Shown here one piece after another: positions 1 to 11,743 of a DNA stretch of 64,000 bases (within the stretch, counting starts at the first letter, position 1; each line of letters starts with the position of its first letter). The notes beneath the pieces were generated by a model. The model saw only the letters and a program-made list of their open reading frames with translations. It was not told the DNA's origin and made no database searches. This DNA is from Pseudomonas fluorescens (GTDB lineage Bacteria; Pseudomonadota; Gammaproteobacteria; Pseudomonadales; Pseudomonadaceae). The stretch is from NCBI RefSeq assembly GCF_001902145.1, contig NZ_MRST01000015.1, positions 103,818-167,817 on the forward strand, given 5' to 3'. The position numbers and the translations under genes were made by a program.

Positions 1-1
1 G

Positions 2-112
2 GACCTGGTGATGAGCAACGAATCGGTGCTGTACGCCGAAGTCGAAGTGGACAAGCCCCACGCGCTGCGCTTTGCCGAGTCGGTTTCTATCACTCTGGCC
101 GCCAGCCGCTGA
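2..112 (+). CDS. folX: Dihydroneopterin triphosphate 2'-epimerase, C-terminal fragment
   Basis: Only the last 36 codons are inside the window; they end ...ALRFAESVSITLAASR at a TGA. The segment with KPHALRFAESV matches the C-terminus of FolX, a small tunnel-fold enzyme that epimerises dihydroneopterin triphosphate in the monapterin branch of pterin metabolism. The call rests on recognising this conserved tail, not on a complete sequence. It lies 15 bp before the DUF1244 gene on the same strand, so co-transcription is plausible. A folB-type aldolase paralogue could share the tail. Confidence 0.7.
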   Translation, partial: DLVMSNESVLYAEVEVDKPHALRFAESVSITLAASR

Positions 113-127
113 TACTAAGTGAGCCCT

Positions 128-424
128 ATGAACGACCAACAACGCCTCGAACTCGAAGCCGCCGCCTTTCGCCGATTGGTGGCCCATCTGGACAGCCGCA
201 AGGATGTGCAGAATATCGACCTGATGAACCTCGCCGGCTTCTGCCGCAACTGCCTGTCCAAGTGGTACAAGGCCGAGGCCGACGAACGCCGGATCGAACT
301 CAGCCTCGATGACGCCCGTGAAGTGGTGTACGGCATGCCGTACGCCGAGTGGAAAGCCCAATACCAGCAAGAAGCCAACGCCGACCAACAGGCCGCGTTC
401 GCCAAAGGAAAGCCTCATGACTGA
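128..424 (+). CDS. DUF1244 family protein
   Basis: This 98-residue protein begins MNDQQRLELEAAAFRRLV and contains the family's conserved block NLAGFCRNCLSKWY followed by VVYGMPYAEWKAQ. DUF1244 proteins are small, mostly helical and of unknown function. I chose ATG 128 over GTG 119 because family members start close to the MNDQ segment; no strong ribosome site is visible for either. The 3' end overlaps the next gene by 8 bp, so the two are probably translated together. The two cysteines of CRNC suggest a metal or redox role, but that is only inference. Confidence 0.85.
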   Translation: MNDQQRLELEAAAFRRLVAHLDSRKDVQNIDLMNLAGFCRNCLSKWYKAEADERRIELSLDDAREVVYGMPYAEWKAQYQQEANADQQAAFAKGKPHD

Positions 425-755
425 TTTGAATACCCTGCGCGCCAGCCTCAACAGCGGCGAACACCTTTTTGCCGATACCCTGGCGTTCGTCGCGGCCGGT
501 TACGACTACCAGCCGCAAGCCTTCATCAACGGCGGTGTGGAAAATGCCGCTGGGCAGAATGAAGGGTCGTGCAAGACCCTGGGCTTGGCACTGCTGGAAG
601 GGTTGAGTGACCAGGAAGCATTGCTGGCGTTTGGCGAACATTACCGGTCGGTGGTAGCCACTCCGGACGGCAGCGACCATGGCAATATCCGGGCGTTGAT
701 TGCCCAGGGTTTGGCAGGTGTGAAGTTTGCCCAACAACCTTTGATTCGCCGCTGA
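417..755 (+). CDS. HopJ-like type III effector family protein
   Basis: The product is 112 residues with the HopJ signature: FADTLAFVAAGYDYQPQAFINGG near residue 16 and ENAAGQNEGSCKTLGLALLEGL in the middle. Despite the family name (from a P. syringae effector candidate), homologues are widespread in non-pathogenic gammaproteobacteria. No secretion genes lie nearby, so a housekeeping role is more likely than effector function. ATG 417 overlaps the DUF1244 stop. No signal peptide or membrane segment is visible. Confidence 0.85.
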   Translation: MTDLNTLRASLNSGEHLFADTLAFVAAGYDYQPQAFINGGVENAAGQNEGSCKTLGLALLEGLSDQEALLAFGEHYRSVVATPDGSDHGNIRALIAQGLAGVKFAQQPLIRR

Positions 756-777
756 TTCGATGTGAAAACCCGATCAA

Positions 778-850
778 TGTGGGAGCCGGGCTTGCCCGCG
801 ATGACGGTGGTGACTATCACACCGCTATCGCAGGCAAGCCAGTTCCCACA
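778..850. repeat. Paired REP element (GGGAGCCGGGCTTGCC type)
   Basis: Two inverted arms, one starting TGTGGGAGCC and one ending GTTCCCACA, enclose ATGACGGTGGTGACTATC. It sits in the gap between two convergent transcripts (the DUF1244-HopJ pair and trxB). The arms are less symmetric than in the other copies of the window, so this is an older or hybrid copy. Confidence 0.8.
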
Positions 851-898
851 GCGATTGGGTTAACACTTCAGATTGCGGTGCGGCTTGAATCGCAGGCA

Positions 899-928
899 TA
901 AAAAACCGGCCTCGCAGCCGGTTTTTTT
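899..928. terminator. Bidirectional Rho-independent terminator
   Basis: AAACCGGC and GCCGGTTT form a GC-rich stem around CTCGCA, with an A-run on one side and a T-run on the other. It lies 11 bp beyond the trxB stop and can also end transcription from the left. Confidence 0.9.
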
Positions 929-939
929 ATTTCAGCGAT

Positions 940-2195
<1,256 letters not shown>

Positions 2196-2960
2196 ATGCC
2201 CGCCCCTGCTCTTTCCGGCCCGCAATACCTGCGTGAAGGCCTCAAACTGGTGTTGAGCCCTGGCCTGCGCCTGTTTGTGCTGTTGCCGTTGGTGATCAAC
2301 CTGGTGCTGTTCGTCGGGTTGATCTATTTCGCCGGCCATCAGTTCAGCCTGTGGGTCGACACCTTGATGCCGACGCTGCCCCACTGGCTAGGCTTTTTGA
2401 ATTACCTGTTGTGGCCGCTGTTTGTCGTGCTGGTGGTGCTGATGGTGTTTTTCACCTTCACCATGCTCGCCAATATTATCGCCGCGCCGTTCAACGGGTT
2501 TCTCGCCGAGAAGGTCGAGGTCGTGGTACGTGGCACCGACGACTTCCCGCCGTTCAGTTGGGGTGAGCTGGCTGCCATGGTCCCGCGAACCCTGGCGCGG
2601 GAGATGCGCAAGCTGGGTTACTTCCTGCCACGTGCCATCGGCCTGTTCATCCTGTCGTTCATCCCGGTGGTCAACCTGATCGCGGCGCCGTTGTGGCTGC
2701 TGTTTGGCGTGTGGATGATGGCGATCCAGTACATCGACTACCCGGCCGATAACCATAAGCTGGGCTGGAACGAGATGCTCGCGTGGCTGCGCCAGAAACG
2801 CTGGCAGAGCATGAGTTTTGGCGGCATTGTCTACCTGGTACTGCTGGTGCCGGTGGTCAACCTGTTGATGATGCCAGCGGCGGTGGCCGGGGCGACGTTG
2901 TTCTGGGTGCGTGAGCAAGGCGCCGAGGCGATGGCGCAGCAAGCGGTGGCCAAGTCATAA
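2196..2960 (+). CDS. cysZ: Sulfate transporter CysZ
   Basis: The 254-residue integral membrane protein has four strong hydrophobic stretches. Two lie near residues 28-48 and 70-100; two more lie near 150-180 and 210-240. CysZ-type hallmarks are [28 protein letters not shown] at the start and the [16 protein letters not shown] segment. CysZ imports sulfate for cysteine synthesis at the inner membrane. The GGAGTACTCC sequence before the ATG provides a ribosome site. It is 54 bp ahead of the glycosyltransferase ATG and on the same strand, although a functional link is not evident. Confidence 0.93.
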   Translation: MPAPALSGPQYLREGLKLVLSPGLRLFVLLPLVINLVLFVGLIYFAGHQFSLWVDTLMPTLPHWLGFLNYLLWPLFVVLVVLMVFFTFTMLANIIAAPFNGFLAEKVEVVVRGTDDFPPFSWGELAAMVPRTLAREMRKLGYFLPRAIGLFILSFIPVVNLIAAPLWLLFGVWMMAIQYIDYPADNHKLGWNEMLAWLRQKRWQSMSFGGIVYLVLLVPVVNLLMMPAAVAGATLFWVREQGAEAMAQQAVAKS

Positions 2961-3014
2961 ATCCATCATCGCATTGACACAATGGCGACATGGCCCACGC
3001 CGACACTGTGGGTC

Positions 3015-4217
3015 ATGACGACAGCCTCGCTTCACATCACCCTCATTACCGAAACCTTCCCGCCGGAAATCAACGGGGTGGCCAATACCCTTGGCCGTCT
3101 GTGCGAGGGTTTGCGCTCACGCGGCCATCAGGTCGAGCTGGTACGCCCACGCCAGAGTGCCGACCAAAGCCGCCCCAGCGACGATGAACTGCTGCTGTGC
3201 CGCGGCTGGCCACTGCCCGGCTATCCAGGGCTGCAATGGGGCCAATCGTCAATGCGCAAGTTGCTGCGCCGCTGGACGCGCCAGCGCCCGGATGTGCTGT
3301 ATATCGCCACGGAAGGGCCGCTGGGGCTCTCAGCGCTGCGCGCTGCGCGGCGCCTGGGGATCGGCGTAGTCAGCGGCTTTCATACCAACTTTCAGCAGTA
3401 TTCGAACCAATATGGCTTGAGCCTGTTGAGCCGCGTGGTCACCCATTACCTGCGCTGGTTTCATAACCGCTCGAGCCTGACCCTGGTACCGAGCGCCAGC
3501 CAGCGCCTGGAGTTGGAACGCCGGAATTTCGAGCGTCTGGATATGTTATCTCGGGGTGTCGACAGCCAATTGTTCCACCCGGCCAAACGCGATAACGCCA
3601 TGCGTGAAAATTGGGGATTGGAGAACCACGATATTGCCGTGCTGCATGTGGGGCGCCTGGCCCAAGAGAAGAACCTGAGGCTGCTCAAGCTCTGCTTTGA
3701 TGCATTGCAGGCTGCCTATCCAATGCGGCGGATGAAGCTGATTGTGGTCGGTGATGGCCCCCAGCGCTCGTCGCTGGAACACGATCTGCCCGAGGCAGTG
3801 TTCTGCGGAACTCAGCGCGGCGAAGAGCTGGCAAGGCATTACGCCTCAGGGGATTTGTTCCTGTTCCCCAGCCTGACCGAAACCTTCGGCAATGTGGTGC
3901 TCGAAGCGATGGCGTCTGGCCTGGGAGTGGTGGCTTACGACCAGGCGGCCGCGAGCCAGCATCTGCGCCATGGCTATAGCGGCGCACTGGCAATGCCTGG
4001 GGATGAAGACGCGTTTTGCGACGCGGCCATCTGGCTGTTGGAGGAGCGCGAAACGTTGCGCAGAGTGCGCTTGAATGCCCGACAACATGCCAGCCGTCAG
4101 GGCTGGCCGGCGATTATCGAGCAATTCGAGCGCCAGTTGCGTGGGGTATGCGAGGACGGTCAACCGGTGCCGGCCCTCTCACCGCTCACACCAGAGTCAT
4201 CAACGCCTCACGACTGA
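3015..4217 (+). CDS. GT4-family glycosyltransferase
   Basis: This 400-residue protein has the GT-B fold pattern of family 4 transferases. It has an N-terminal acceptor half beginning HITLITETFPPEINGVANTLGRL. Its C-terminal nucleotide-sugar half has VGRLAQEKN, GDGPQR and the diagnostic FPSLTETFGNVVLEAMASG with the EX7E glutamates. Such enzymes transfer a sugar to lipid or polysaccharide acceptors; the acceptor here is unknown. I chose ATG 3015 because the family motif follows within six residues; an upstream ATG at 2982 would add 11 unconserved residues. The 3' end overlaps the convergent reductase gene by 32 bp. Confidence 0.85.
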   Translation: MTTASLHITLITETFPPEINGVANTLGRLCEGLRSRGHQVELVRPRQSADQSRPSDDELLLCRGWPLPGYPGLQWGQSSMRKLLRRWTRQRPDVLYIATEGPLGLSALRAARRLGIGVVSGFHTNFQQYSNQYGLSLLSRVVTHYLRWFHNRSSLTLVPSASQRLELERRNFERLDMLSRGVDSQLFHPAKRDNAMRENWGLENHDIAVLHVGRLAQEKNLRLLKLCFDALQAAYPMRRMKLIVVGDGPQRSSLEHDLPEAVFCGTQRGEELARHYASGDLFLFPSLTETFGNVVLEAMASGLGVVAYDQAAASQHLRHGYSGALAMPGDEDAFCDAAIWLLEERETLRRVRLNARQHASRQGWPAIIEQFERQLRGVCEDGQPVPALSPLTPESSTPHD

Positions 4218-5289
4218 AGGGCAAGATGTCACCCTCGCGCCCTTCGCGCACCTTCACCGCCCAATCCGGGTCCACCAGCAAGGCACGGCCCACTGCCACG
4301 AGGTCGAACTCATCGTTGTTCAGGCGCTCCAGCAGTTTCTCCAGGCTGGCAGGCTGGGCAACTTTGTCGGTGTTGACCATGAACTGCAGGAACTCGCCAT
4401 CCAGGCCCACGCTGCCTACCGTGATGGTTGGCTTACCTGTGAGCTGACGCGTCCAACCGGCCAGGTTAAGGTCGGAGCCTTCAAATTCCGGCTCCCAGAA
4501 ACGACGGGTGGAGCAGTGGAAAATATCCACGCCAGCGTCAGACAGTGGCTTGAGAAACTCACCCAACGCCTTAGGGGTTTGCGCCAGGCGCGCGGTGTAG
4601 TCCTGCTGCTTCCACTGGGAGAAACGCAAGATGATCGGAAAGCCCGGGCCGACAGCGGCGCGGGTGGCCTGGATCAGTTCAATGGCGAAGCGCGAACGGT
4701 TGGCCAGGCTGCCGCCGTATTCGTCGGTGCGCTGGTTGCTGCCTTCCCAGAAGAACTGGTCCACGAGGTAGCCGTGGGCACCGTGGATTTCCACGCCGTC
4801 CATGCCGATGGCCTGGGCATCCTTGGCGGCTTGGGCGAAGGCGTTGATCACGTCCTTGATGTCCTGTTTGGTCATGCCGTGCACAACGACATTGCCGTCC
4901 TTGAGCTTTTCCATCGGGCCATAAGCCGGCACGCTGGCGTCAGGTTCGGTGCCGATACGGCGCACACTGCCCACATGCCAAAGCTGCGGGACAATCTTGC
5001 CGCCTTCGGCGTGGACTGCATCGACCACTTTCTTCCAGCCAGCCAAGGCGGCTTCACCGTAGAAATGCGGCACGTTGGGGTAGCCATTGGAGGCTGGGTG
5101 CCCGACCACCGTGCCTTCAGTAATGATCAAGCCCACACCGGCAGCGGCACGGCGGCGGTAGTACTCAATGACTTTGGAATTGGGTACGCCGCCTGGGGAG
5201 AACGAGCGGGTCATGGGCGCCATGACCACGCGGGTCGACAGTTGCAATGCACCGAGCTGGAAGGGTTTGAACAAGGCTTGGACGGGCAT
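4186..5289 (-). CDS. Old yellow enzyme-type alkene reductase (NADH:flavin oxidoreductase)
   Basis: The 367-residue TIM-barrel FMN enzyme begins MPVQALFKPFQLGALQLSTRV. Its family motifs are APMTRS, GLIITEGTVV, VEIHGAHGYLVDQFFWEGSNQRTDEYGGS and GRALLVDPDW. These enzymes reduce activated C=C bonds and nitro compounds using NAD(P)H. HGAHGYL carries the substrate-binding H-x-x-H pair. ATG 5289 has a GGAG ribosome site 6 bp upstream, whereas the in-frame ATG at 5301 has none, so the shorter form is preferred. Whether it is closer to NemA, XenA or XenB cannot be settled by eye. It is monocistronic between a convergent transferase and a REP pair. Confidence 0.9.
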   Translation of the reverse strand: MPVQALFKPFQLGALQLSTRVVMAPMTRSFSPGGVPNSKVIEYYRRRAAAGVGLIITEGTVVGHPASNGYPNVPHFYGEAALAGWKKVVDAVHAEGGKIVPQLWHVGSVRRIGTEPDASVPAYGPMEKLKDGNVVVHGMTKQDIKDVINAFAQAAKDAQAIGMDGVEIHGAHGYLVDQFFWEGSNQRTDEYGGSLANRSRFAIELIQATRAAVGPGFPIILRFSQWKQQDYTARLAQTPKALGEFLKPLSDAGVDIFHCSTRRFWEPEFEGSDLNLAGWTRQLTGKPTITVGSVGLDGEFLQFMVNTDKVAQPASLEKLLERLNNDEFDLVAVGRALLVDPDWAVKVREGREGDILPFSREALMTLV

Positions 5290-5397
5290 GGAGCGCTCCA
5301 CGGCTAAGGAATTTATGACGTGGATAATATGGAGACTACAGCGCCACTCCTAGCACTATTGATCTAAATGATTAAGGTATTAGAAGTACCCGAATAC

Positions 5398-5498
5398 CTG
5401 TAGGAGCGAGCTTGCTCGCGAAGCACCTGAGGACGTCGCGTATTTAAGGAAGCACGCGTTATCGTTGGCGTTTTTCGCGAGCAAGCTCGCTCCTACAG
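5398..5498. repeat. REP pair (GTAGGAGCGAGCTTGCTCGCG type)
   Basis: CTGTAGGAGCGAGCTTGCTC and its reverse complement face each other about 50 bp apart. The copy ends 9 bp from the gpx stop codon. Seven more copies of this type occur in the window. Confidence 0.95.
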
Positions 5499-5507
5499 GG
5501 GGCGGAG

Positions 5508-5990
5508 TCAGCTCAGGGCTTTTTCGATGGCCTGGATGATGGAGGGATCGTCTGGGGGCGTACGGGGTGAGAAGCGCACAAGTACACGGCCATCTTTACC
5601 TAACAGGAATTTCTCGAAGTTCCAAGTGATATCCCCGGGGAATTCAGCGCCCTCGCCCGCCAGCAAACGGTACAACTGGTGCCGATCAGGCCCGTTGACC
5701 TCGATCTTGCTGCCCAGTGGAAAGGTCACGCCGTAGTTCAGGCTGCAGAACTGCTGAATCTGCTCCTCGGTGCCCGGCTCCTGGCCTGCAAACTGGTTGC
5801 ATGGCAAGCCGAGCACTGTGAACCCTTGGTCCTTGTACTGCTGATAGAGGTTTTCCAACGCCGCGTATTGCGGGGTCAAACCACACTTGGACGCCACATT
5901 GACCACCAGCACAACTTGGCCCTTGAAAGGCGCCAGCGGTAGCTCTTGTCCGTCCAGGGCTTTGAGTTTCAGATCGTGGAAAGCACTCAT
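5508..5990 (-). CDS. Glutathione peroxidase (thioredoxin-type, cysteine enzyme)
   Basis: The product is 160 residues. NVASKCGLTPQY places the peroxidatic cysteine at residue 36 (cysteine, not selenocysteine). The catalytic partners are in GLPCNQF and WNFEKFL. Such bacterial enzymes reduce hydroperoxides, usually with thioredoxin as donor. ATG 5990 has a well-placed GGAG, so the 7-residue upstream extension is rejected. No signal peptide is present, so the protein is cytoplasmic. Confidence 0.94.
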   Translation of the reverse strand: MSAFHDLKLKALDGQELPLAPFKGQVVLVVNVASKCGLTPQYAALENLYQQYKDQGFTVLGLPCNQFAGQEPGTEEQIQQFCSLNYGVTFPLGSKIEVNGPDRHQLYRLLAGEGAEFPGDITWNFEKFLLGKDGRVLVRFSPRTPPDDPSIIQAIEKALS

Positions 5991-6092
5991 GACGAACTCC
6001 AGATATCCCATGTTCTTTGCATTGCAGCCCTTCGGAGCTTACAACCGGCAAAGCTGCAATCATAGACGCCGGTGACAAAACTCGCCTGCAGG

Positions 6093-6557
6093 TTACTGAG
6101 CGGTCGGCCAGGGCAGAATCGGAATTGCCGTTACCGCATTCTGCGGGCTGCCTTCGATCAGACGGTCGCTGTACACCAGATACACCAGGGTATTGCGCTT
6201 CTTGTCGAGGAAACGCACCACCTGCATGGTCTTGAACACCAGGGACGTGCGTTCCTTGAACACCTCGTCGCCGTCCTTGAGCTCACCCTTGAAGTGGATC
6301 GGGCCCACCTGGCGGCAAGCGATCGAGGCTTCGGCACGATCTTCAGCCAGGCCCAGGCCGCCCTTTACGCCGCCGGTCTTGGCACGCGACAGGTAGCAGG
6401 TCACGCCATCGACCTTGGGGTCGTCAAACGCTTCAACCACAATCCGGTCGTTGGGGCCCACGAACTTGAACACCGTCGACACTTGGCCGACTTCTTCGGC
6501 CGAAGCCAGCAGTGGCATGGCCAGCAGCAGGCCGAGCAATCCCTTTATCACGCGCAT
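6093..6557 (-). CDS. CreA family protein
   Basis: The 154-residue protein has a signal peptide ([20 protein letters not shown]), so it is exported. The mature part has the CreA features [38 protein letters not shown] and the conserved SIACRQVGP. Two cysteines at these positions could form a disulfide. CreA has no assigned biochemical function. It starts 16 bp after the proB stop on the same strand, so the two are likely co-transcribed. Confidence 0.88.
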   Translation of the reverse strand: MRVIKGLLGLLLAMPLLASAEEVGQVSTVFKFVGPNDRIVVEAFDDPKVDGVTCYLSRAKTGGVKGGLGLAEDRAEASIACRQVGPIHFKGELKDGDEVFKERTSLVFKTMQVVRFLDKKRNTLVYLVYSDRLIEGSPQNAVTAIPILPWPTAQ

Positions 6558-6573
6558 CGTGTATTTCCTATGG

Positions 6574-7692
6574 TTAAACCAGGATCAGGTTGTCGCGGTG
6601 CACCAGTTCCGGTTCCGCCATATAACCCAAGAGTCCGACAATGGCGTCGGAAGATTGTCCAATAATCTTCTGTGCTTCCAGGGCGCTGTAATTGGCCAGG
6701 CCGCGCGCGATCTCGCGACCGTCTGGCGCAACGCACACCACCATCTCGCCACGGCGGAAGCTGCCTTGCACCAACTTCACACCCACCGGCAGCAGGCTCT
6801 TGTTGCCCTGGGACAAGGCCGATACGGCCCCCGCATCCAGCACCAGCGTGCCACGGGTTTGCAGGTGACCGGCCAGCCATTGCTTGCGCGCCGCCAGCAT
6901 GCCGCGCTCCGGCGACAGCAGCGTACCGATGCGCTCACCGGCCTTGAGGCGATCGAGCACGCGCTCCAGGCGCCCGCCAACGATGATGGTGTGGGCGCCC
7001 GAACGCGCCGCCAGGCGCGCGGCGCGCAACTTGGTCTGCATGCCACCGCGGCCCAGGGCACCGCCGACACTGCCGGCGACCGCATCCAGCGCCGGGTCGT
7101 CGGCGCGGGCTTCATAGATAAGCTGGGCATCGGGGTTGTTGCGCGGGTCGGCGTCGAACATGCCATCGCGGTCGGTGAGGATCACCAACAAGTCGGCCTC
7201 TACCAGGTTGGCCACCAGGGCGGCCAGGGTGTCGTTGTCACCGAAGCGGATTTCGTCAGTGACCACAGTGTCGTTCTCGTTGATGACCGGGATGACCTTG
7301 AGCTCCACCAGCGCGCGCAAGGTGCTGCGGGCGTTGAGGTAGCGCTTGCGGTCGGACAGGTCGTCGTGGGTCAGCAACACCTGCGCCGTATGGCGGCCGT
7401 GCTCTGCAAAGCTGGATTCCCAGGCTTGTACCAGGCCCATCTGGCCGATGGCGGCAGCGGCTTGCAGTTCGTGCATCGCGCTGGGTCGCGCGGTCCAGCC
7501 GAGGCGGCTCATCCCGGCGGCAACCGCTCCGGACGACACCAGCACCAACTCAACGCCTGCTTCATGCAAGGCCACCATCTGCTCGACCCAGACGCTCATG
7601 GCTGCGCGATCCAGACCTTTGCCATCCGCCGTCAACAGCGCACTGCCGATTTTCACGACCCAGCGCTGCGCACCTGTCACTTTGCTCCGCAT
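6574..7692 (-). CDS. proB: Glutamate 5-kinase
   Basis: This 372-residue enzyme phosphorylates glutamate in the first step of proline synthesis. The amino-acid kinase domain (residues 1-250) has [38 protein letters not shown] and [17 protein letters not shown]-terminal PUA domain follows (about 275-355). ATG codons at 7695 and 7692 are adjacent; I use the second because family members begin MRSKVTG. An AAGG ribosome site suits either. It lies 109 bp beyond obgE, separated by a terminator, so it probably has its own promoter. Confidence 0.96.
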   Translation of the reverse strand: MRSKVTGAQRWVVKIGSALLTADGKGLDRAAMSVWVEQMVALHEAGVELVLVSSGAVAAGMSRLGWTARPSAMHELQAAAAIGQMGLVQAWESSFAEHGRHTAQVLLTHDDLSDRKRYLNARSTLRALVELKVIPVINENDTVVTDEIRFGDNDTLAALVANLVEADLLVILTDRDGMFDADPRNNPDAQLIYEARADDPALDAVAGSVGGALGRGGMQTKLRAARLAARSGAHTIIVGGRLERVLDRLKAGERIGTLLSPERGMLAARKQWLAGHLQTRGTLVLDAGAVSALSQGNKSLLPVGVKLVQGSFRRGEMVVCVAPDGREIARGLANYSALEAQKIIGQSSDAIVGLLGYMAEPELVHRDNLILV

Positions 7693-7758
7693 CATCTTCA
7701 ACCTTAGAGTGAGGGCCGCGCGACCCAGCGCTGCCCATAACGTTATACCCGGATACCA

Positions 7759-7788
7759 AAACGCCGCTCCAGAGAGCGGCGTTCAAGT
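7759..7788 (-). terminator. Terminator downstream of obgE
   Basis: On the minus strand GAACGCCGCTC and GAGCGGCGTTTT form a GC-rich stem ending in a T-run, 14 bp past the obgE stop. Confidence 0.85.
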
Positions 7789-7801
7789 TTATCGCAACGG
7801 A

Positions 7802-9055
<1,254 letters not shown>

Positions 9056-9171
9056 CTAAGAAACCAAGACATAAGACTCTTGCAAAAATGAGCGCAGCGA
9101 CCTCAATCAGCGACCGCAAACCAGCGCCTGAGCTCATCACAGACAGCTTTGCAAGAGACTCACTCCACAAA

Positions 9172-9206
9172 CGAAAAAGCCCCGTCGCAAGACAGGGCTT
9201 TTCCAG
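9172..9206 (-). terminator. Terminator downstream of rpmA
   Basis: AAAAGCCCTGTC pairs with GACGGGGCTTTTT across TTGC on the minus strand. It ends the ribosomal-protein transcript 12 bp past rpmA. The rest of the 190-bp gap to obgE shows no ORF. Confidence 0.85.
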
Positions 9207-9217
9207 CGATCTCGCAA

Positions 9218-9475
9218 TTAAGCTGCGACAACGCTCACGTAACGGCGGTTGAACGCGCCCTTTACTTCGAACTTGATCACGCCTTCGATTTTAGCGAAGA
9301 GGGTGTGATCCTTACCCATGCCAACACCGTAACCGGCGTGGAATTGGGTGCCGCGCTGACGCACGATGATGTTGCCCGGAATGATTTTCTGGCCGCCATA
9401 CATCTTAACGCCAAGGCGTTTGGCTTCTGAGTCGCGACCGTTACGGGTACTACCACCAGCTTTTTTGTGTGCCAT
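9218..9475 (-). CDS. rpmA: 50S ribosomal protein L27
   Basis: The 85-residue protein begins [20 protein letters not shown], the universal L27 N-terminus near the peptidyl-transferase centre. It ends at the usual length. It is 34 bp after rplU. There is no N-terminal extension of the kind cleaved by Prp in Firmicutes. Confidence 0.98.
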   Translation of the reverse strand: MAHKKAGGSTRNGRDSEAKRLGVKMYGGQKIIPGNIIVRQRGTQFHAGYGVGMGKDHTLFAKIEGVIKFEVKGAFNRRYVSVVAA

Positions 9476-9509
9476 GAGTCAATTCTCCTAGTGAGGAATT
9501 AGGCTGAAA

Positions 9510-9824
9510 TTAAGCCTGAATACCGGTGATTTTGATCTCGGTGTACCACTGGCGGTGGCCCATACGCTTCATGTGGTGCTTACGACGACGGAACTTGATG
9601 ATGCGGACTTTATCGTGACGACCTTGGGAGATCACTTCAGCCACAACGGTAGCGCCAGCAACAACTGGAGCGCCGATGTTCACGTCATCGCCATTGGCGA
9701 CCAACAGAACGCGATCAAAAGTAACGGATTCGCCAGTAGCGATTTCCAGTTTCTCGATCTTCAGGTATTCACCTGGGGCGACCTTGTATTGCTTGCCACC
9801 AGTAACAATTACTGCGTACGACAT
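9510..9824 (-). CDS. rplU: 50S ribosomal protein L21
   Basis: This 104-residue protein starts [21 protein letters not shown] and ends with the [24 protein letters not shown] block of L21. ATG 9824 has GGAG at the right spacing, so the 30-residue upstream extension in the same frame is untranslated leader. It is the first gene of the rplU-rpmA transcript. Confidence 0.98.
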   Translation of the reverse strand: MSYAVIVTGGKQYKVAPGEYLKIEKLEIATGESVTFDRVLLVANGDDVNIGAPVVAGATVVAEVISQGRHDKVRIIKFRRRKHHMKRMGHRQWYTEIKITGIQA

Positions 9825-9955
9825 GGTATTTCTCCGATAATCCTGCTCACCCAGCGCTTTATAAGAAGAGGTATTGGCTGGCATGGCTGCATGGGATGGA
9901 CGTCCCGAATGCAATTGCGTAAGGCAGGTGCTGCCCAGGAAGTTCAGGGTGCGCG

Positions 9956-9984
9956 ATTGTACGCAAGGTAAAGGGGCGTTGCAA
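9956..9984 (-). promoter_or_regulatory. Sigma-70 promoter for rplU-rpmA
   Basis: On the minus strand TTGCAA and TACAAT are separated by exactly 17 bp. The start of transcription would be near 9948, giving a leader of about 125 nt before the rplU ATG. Confidence 0.7.
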
Positions 9985-10002
9985 GGGGGCGTCTATCGCG
10001 CC

Positions 10003-10031
10003 TTGACACTGCGGGGTGAGGGTCCTAGCAT
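10003..10031 (+). promoter_or_regulatory. Sigma-70 promoter for ispB
   Basis: A consensus TTGACA at 10003 and TAGCAT at 10026 have a 17-bp spacer. It diverges from the rplU promoter only about 20 bp away. Confidence 0.7.
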
Positions 10032-10063
10032 GCCGCGCAACCCTTCTGGAGCGACTGTCGCTG

Positions 10064-11032
10064 ATGCAACCCCAAGCTTTCTACCGCGCGGTCGCGGACG
10101 ATTTTAGCGCCGTCGACGGCATCATCAAGCAGCAGCTGACGTCTAAAGTGCCGCTGGTCTCCAAAATTGGCGACTACATTACGTCGGCGGGCGGCAAACG
10201 CCTGCGTCCTTTATTAGTGTTGCTGTGCGGCAAGGCCCTGGGCCGTGAAGGCGATGACCTGCGCCTGCTGGCCGCCACGATCGAATTCCTGCACACAGCC
10301 ACCCTGCTGCATGACGACGTGGTCGACATGTCCGGCATGCGCCGTGGTCGCGAGACCGCAAACGCGATGTGGGGCAATGCGCCCAGCGTGTTGGTGGGCG
10401 ACTTCCTGTATTCGCGCTCGTTCGAAATGATGGTCGAGCTGGGCTCGATGCCCGTGATGAAGATTCTTTCACAGGCCACACGCATCATCGCCGAAGGCGA
10501 AGTGTTGCAGCTGTCCAAAGTCCGCGACGCCAGCACCACTGAAGAAACCTATATGGAAGTGATTCGCGGCAAAACCGCGATGCTCTTCGAAGCCTCCACC
10601 CACAGTGCCGCCGCGCTGTGTGGCGCCACCGCCGAACAGGCCGAGGCCCTGCGCACGTTCGGTGATCACCTGGGCGTGGCGTTCCAACTGGTGGATGACC
10701 TGCTCGACTACAAAGGCGACGCCGAAACCCTGGGCAAGAACGTCGGTGACGACCTGGCCGAGGGCAAGCCGACCTTGCCGCTGATCTACACCATGCGCGA
10801 AGGCACGCCGGAACAGGCTGCCCTGGTGCGCAAGGCGATCCAGAAAGGCGGGATCGAAGACCTGGAAGCCATCCGTGCCGCCGTAGAAGCCTCGGGTTCC
10901 CTGGAGTACACCGCGCAACTGGCGCGTGACTACGTGGCGCGGGCGATCACATGCCTGCAAGCGCTGCCGGCCAGTGAATACCGGGATGCCCTGGTTGAGC
11001 TGAGTGAGTTTGCGGTCGCCCGTACTCACTGA
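10064..11032 (+). CDS. ispB: Octaprenyl-diphosphate synthase family enzyme
   Basis: The 322-residue trans-prenyltransferase has both aspartate-rich motifs, [10 protein letters not shown] (first) and LVDDLLDY (second), plus the [10 protein letters not shown] substrate-binding segment. It makes the all-trans polyprenyl chain of ubiquinone. Pseudomonads mainly use UQ-9, so solanesyl diphosphate may be the true product; by-eye reading cannot fix chain length. ATG 10064 has GGAG 12 bp upstream; the earlier in-frame start at 10016 falls inside the predicted promoter and is rejected. Confidence 0.94.
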   Translation: MQPQAFYRAVADDFSAVDGIIKQQLTSKVPLVSKIGDYITSAGGKRLRPLLVLLCGKALGREGDDLRLLAATIEFLHTATLLHDDVVDMSGMRRGRETANAMWGNAPSVLVGDFLYSRSFEMMVELGSMPVMKILSQATRIIAEGEVLQLSKVRDASTTEETYMEVIRGKTAMLFEASTHSAAALCGATAEQAEALRTFGDHLGVAFQLVDDLLDYKGDAETLGKNVGDDLAEGKPTLPLIYTMREGTPEQAALVRKAIQKGGIEDLEAIRAAVEASGSLEYTAQLARDYVARAITCLQALPASEYRDALVELSEFAVARTH

Positions 11033-11057
11033 TTGCGCAATGTGGCAAGTGGGCTTG

Positions 11058-11147
11058 TGTGGGAGCGGGCTTGCTCGCGAAGACGGCGGGCCAGTTAATA
11101 CAGCTATTGACTGATCTACCGCCTTCGCGAGCAAGCCCGCTCCCACA
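11058..11147. repeat. REP pair (GTGGGAGCGGGCTTGCTCGCG type)
   Basis: TGTGGGAGCGGGCTTGCTCG and its inverted mate flank about 40 bp. It lies between ispB and the zinc-ribbon gene. An ORF running through it upstream of the zinc-ribbon gene is a read-through artefact. Confidence 0.95.
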
Positions 11148-11196
11148 TTTGGAATTCATTGCCCATTCAAGATCCCGCCCCTGCTACAAAACCCTA

Positions 11197-11202
11197 TATA
11201 AT
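11197..11202 (+). promoter_or_regulatory. Probable -10 box upstream of the yjdM-like gene
   Basis: A perfect TATAAT lies 40 bp before the GTG start. No clear -35 is present at the right distance, so this may be a weak or activated promoter. Confidence 0.45.
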
Positions 11203-11241
11203 GTGCGACTTTTAGCCATCCCTGACTTTCTAGGAGCTTTA

Positions 11242-11583
11242 GTGAGCACGTTGCCACCCTGCCCAAAATGCAATTCCGAATACACCTACGAAGACGGCGC
11301 CCAACTGGTCTGCCCGGAATGCGCCCATGAGTGGTCCGCCAATGGCGAGGCCGAAGTGGCCGGCGATGAGACCGTGAAGAAAGACTCTGTGGGCAACGTC
11401 CTGCAGGATGGCGACACCATCACCGTGATCAAGGACCTCAAGGTCAAGGGCACTTCCCTGGTGGTCAAGGTGGGCACCAAGGTCAAGAACATCCGCCTGT
11501 GCGACGGCGACCACGATATCGACTGCAAGATCGACGGTATCGGCCCGATGAAACTCAAATCCGAGTTCGTGCGCAAAGTCTGA
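11242..11583 (+). CDS. YjdM/PhnA-like zinc-ribbon protein
   Basis: The 113-residue protein has an N-terminal zinc ribbon ([22 protein letters not shown]) and a C-terminal barrel domain with [17 protein letters not shown] and [18 protein letters not shown]. Family members were once called alkylphosphonate uptake protein PhnA, but no phosphonate genes occur here and the role is unproven. It starts at GTG 11242 with TAGGAG 7 bp upstream. An in-frame ORF reaching back into the REP pair is not genuine. Confidence 0.92.
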   Translation: MSTLPPCPKCNSEYTYEDGAQLVCPECAHEWSANGEAEVAGDETVKKDSVGNVLQDGDTITVIKDLKVKGTSLVVKVGTKVKNIRLCDGDHDIDCKIDGIGPMKLKSEFVRKV

Positions 11584-11593
11584 TCCTGCTGCA

Positions 11594-11621
11594 TTCCATC
11601 CCGCGCCCGCCGCGGGATGGC
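11594..11621 (+). terminator. Possible terminator hairpin after the yjdM-like gene
   Basis: ATCCCGCG and CGCGGGAT form a strong stem 11 bp after the stop. There is no long T-run, so termination is plausible but unsure. Confidence 0.5.
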
Positions 11622-11700
11622 GTTTCGCCCTCTGCGTTGATCGAACGCAATACCCACACAGAAAAACCCAGAAACTGCCAATAGACGCTTGCTATTCTAC

Positions 11701-11719
11701 GAATAAGAATTATTCTCAT
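11701..11719. promoter_or_regulatory. Fur box
   Basis: GAATAAGAATTATTC is a perfect inverted repeat (GAATAA-GAA-TTATTC), and on the minus strand the longer site reads AATGAGAATAATTCTTATT, close to the Fur consensus. It sits 25 bp before the ATG at 11744. Confidence 0.75.
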
Positions 11720-11743
11720 TGAAACCCATCAAGGAGAACGACC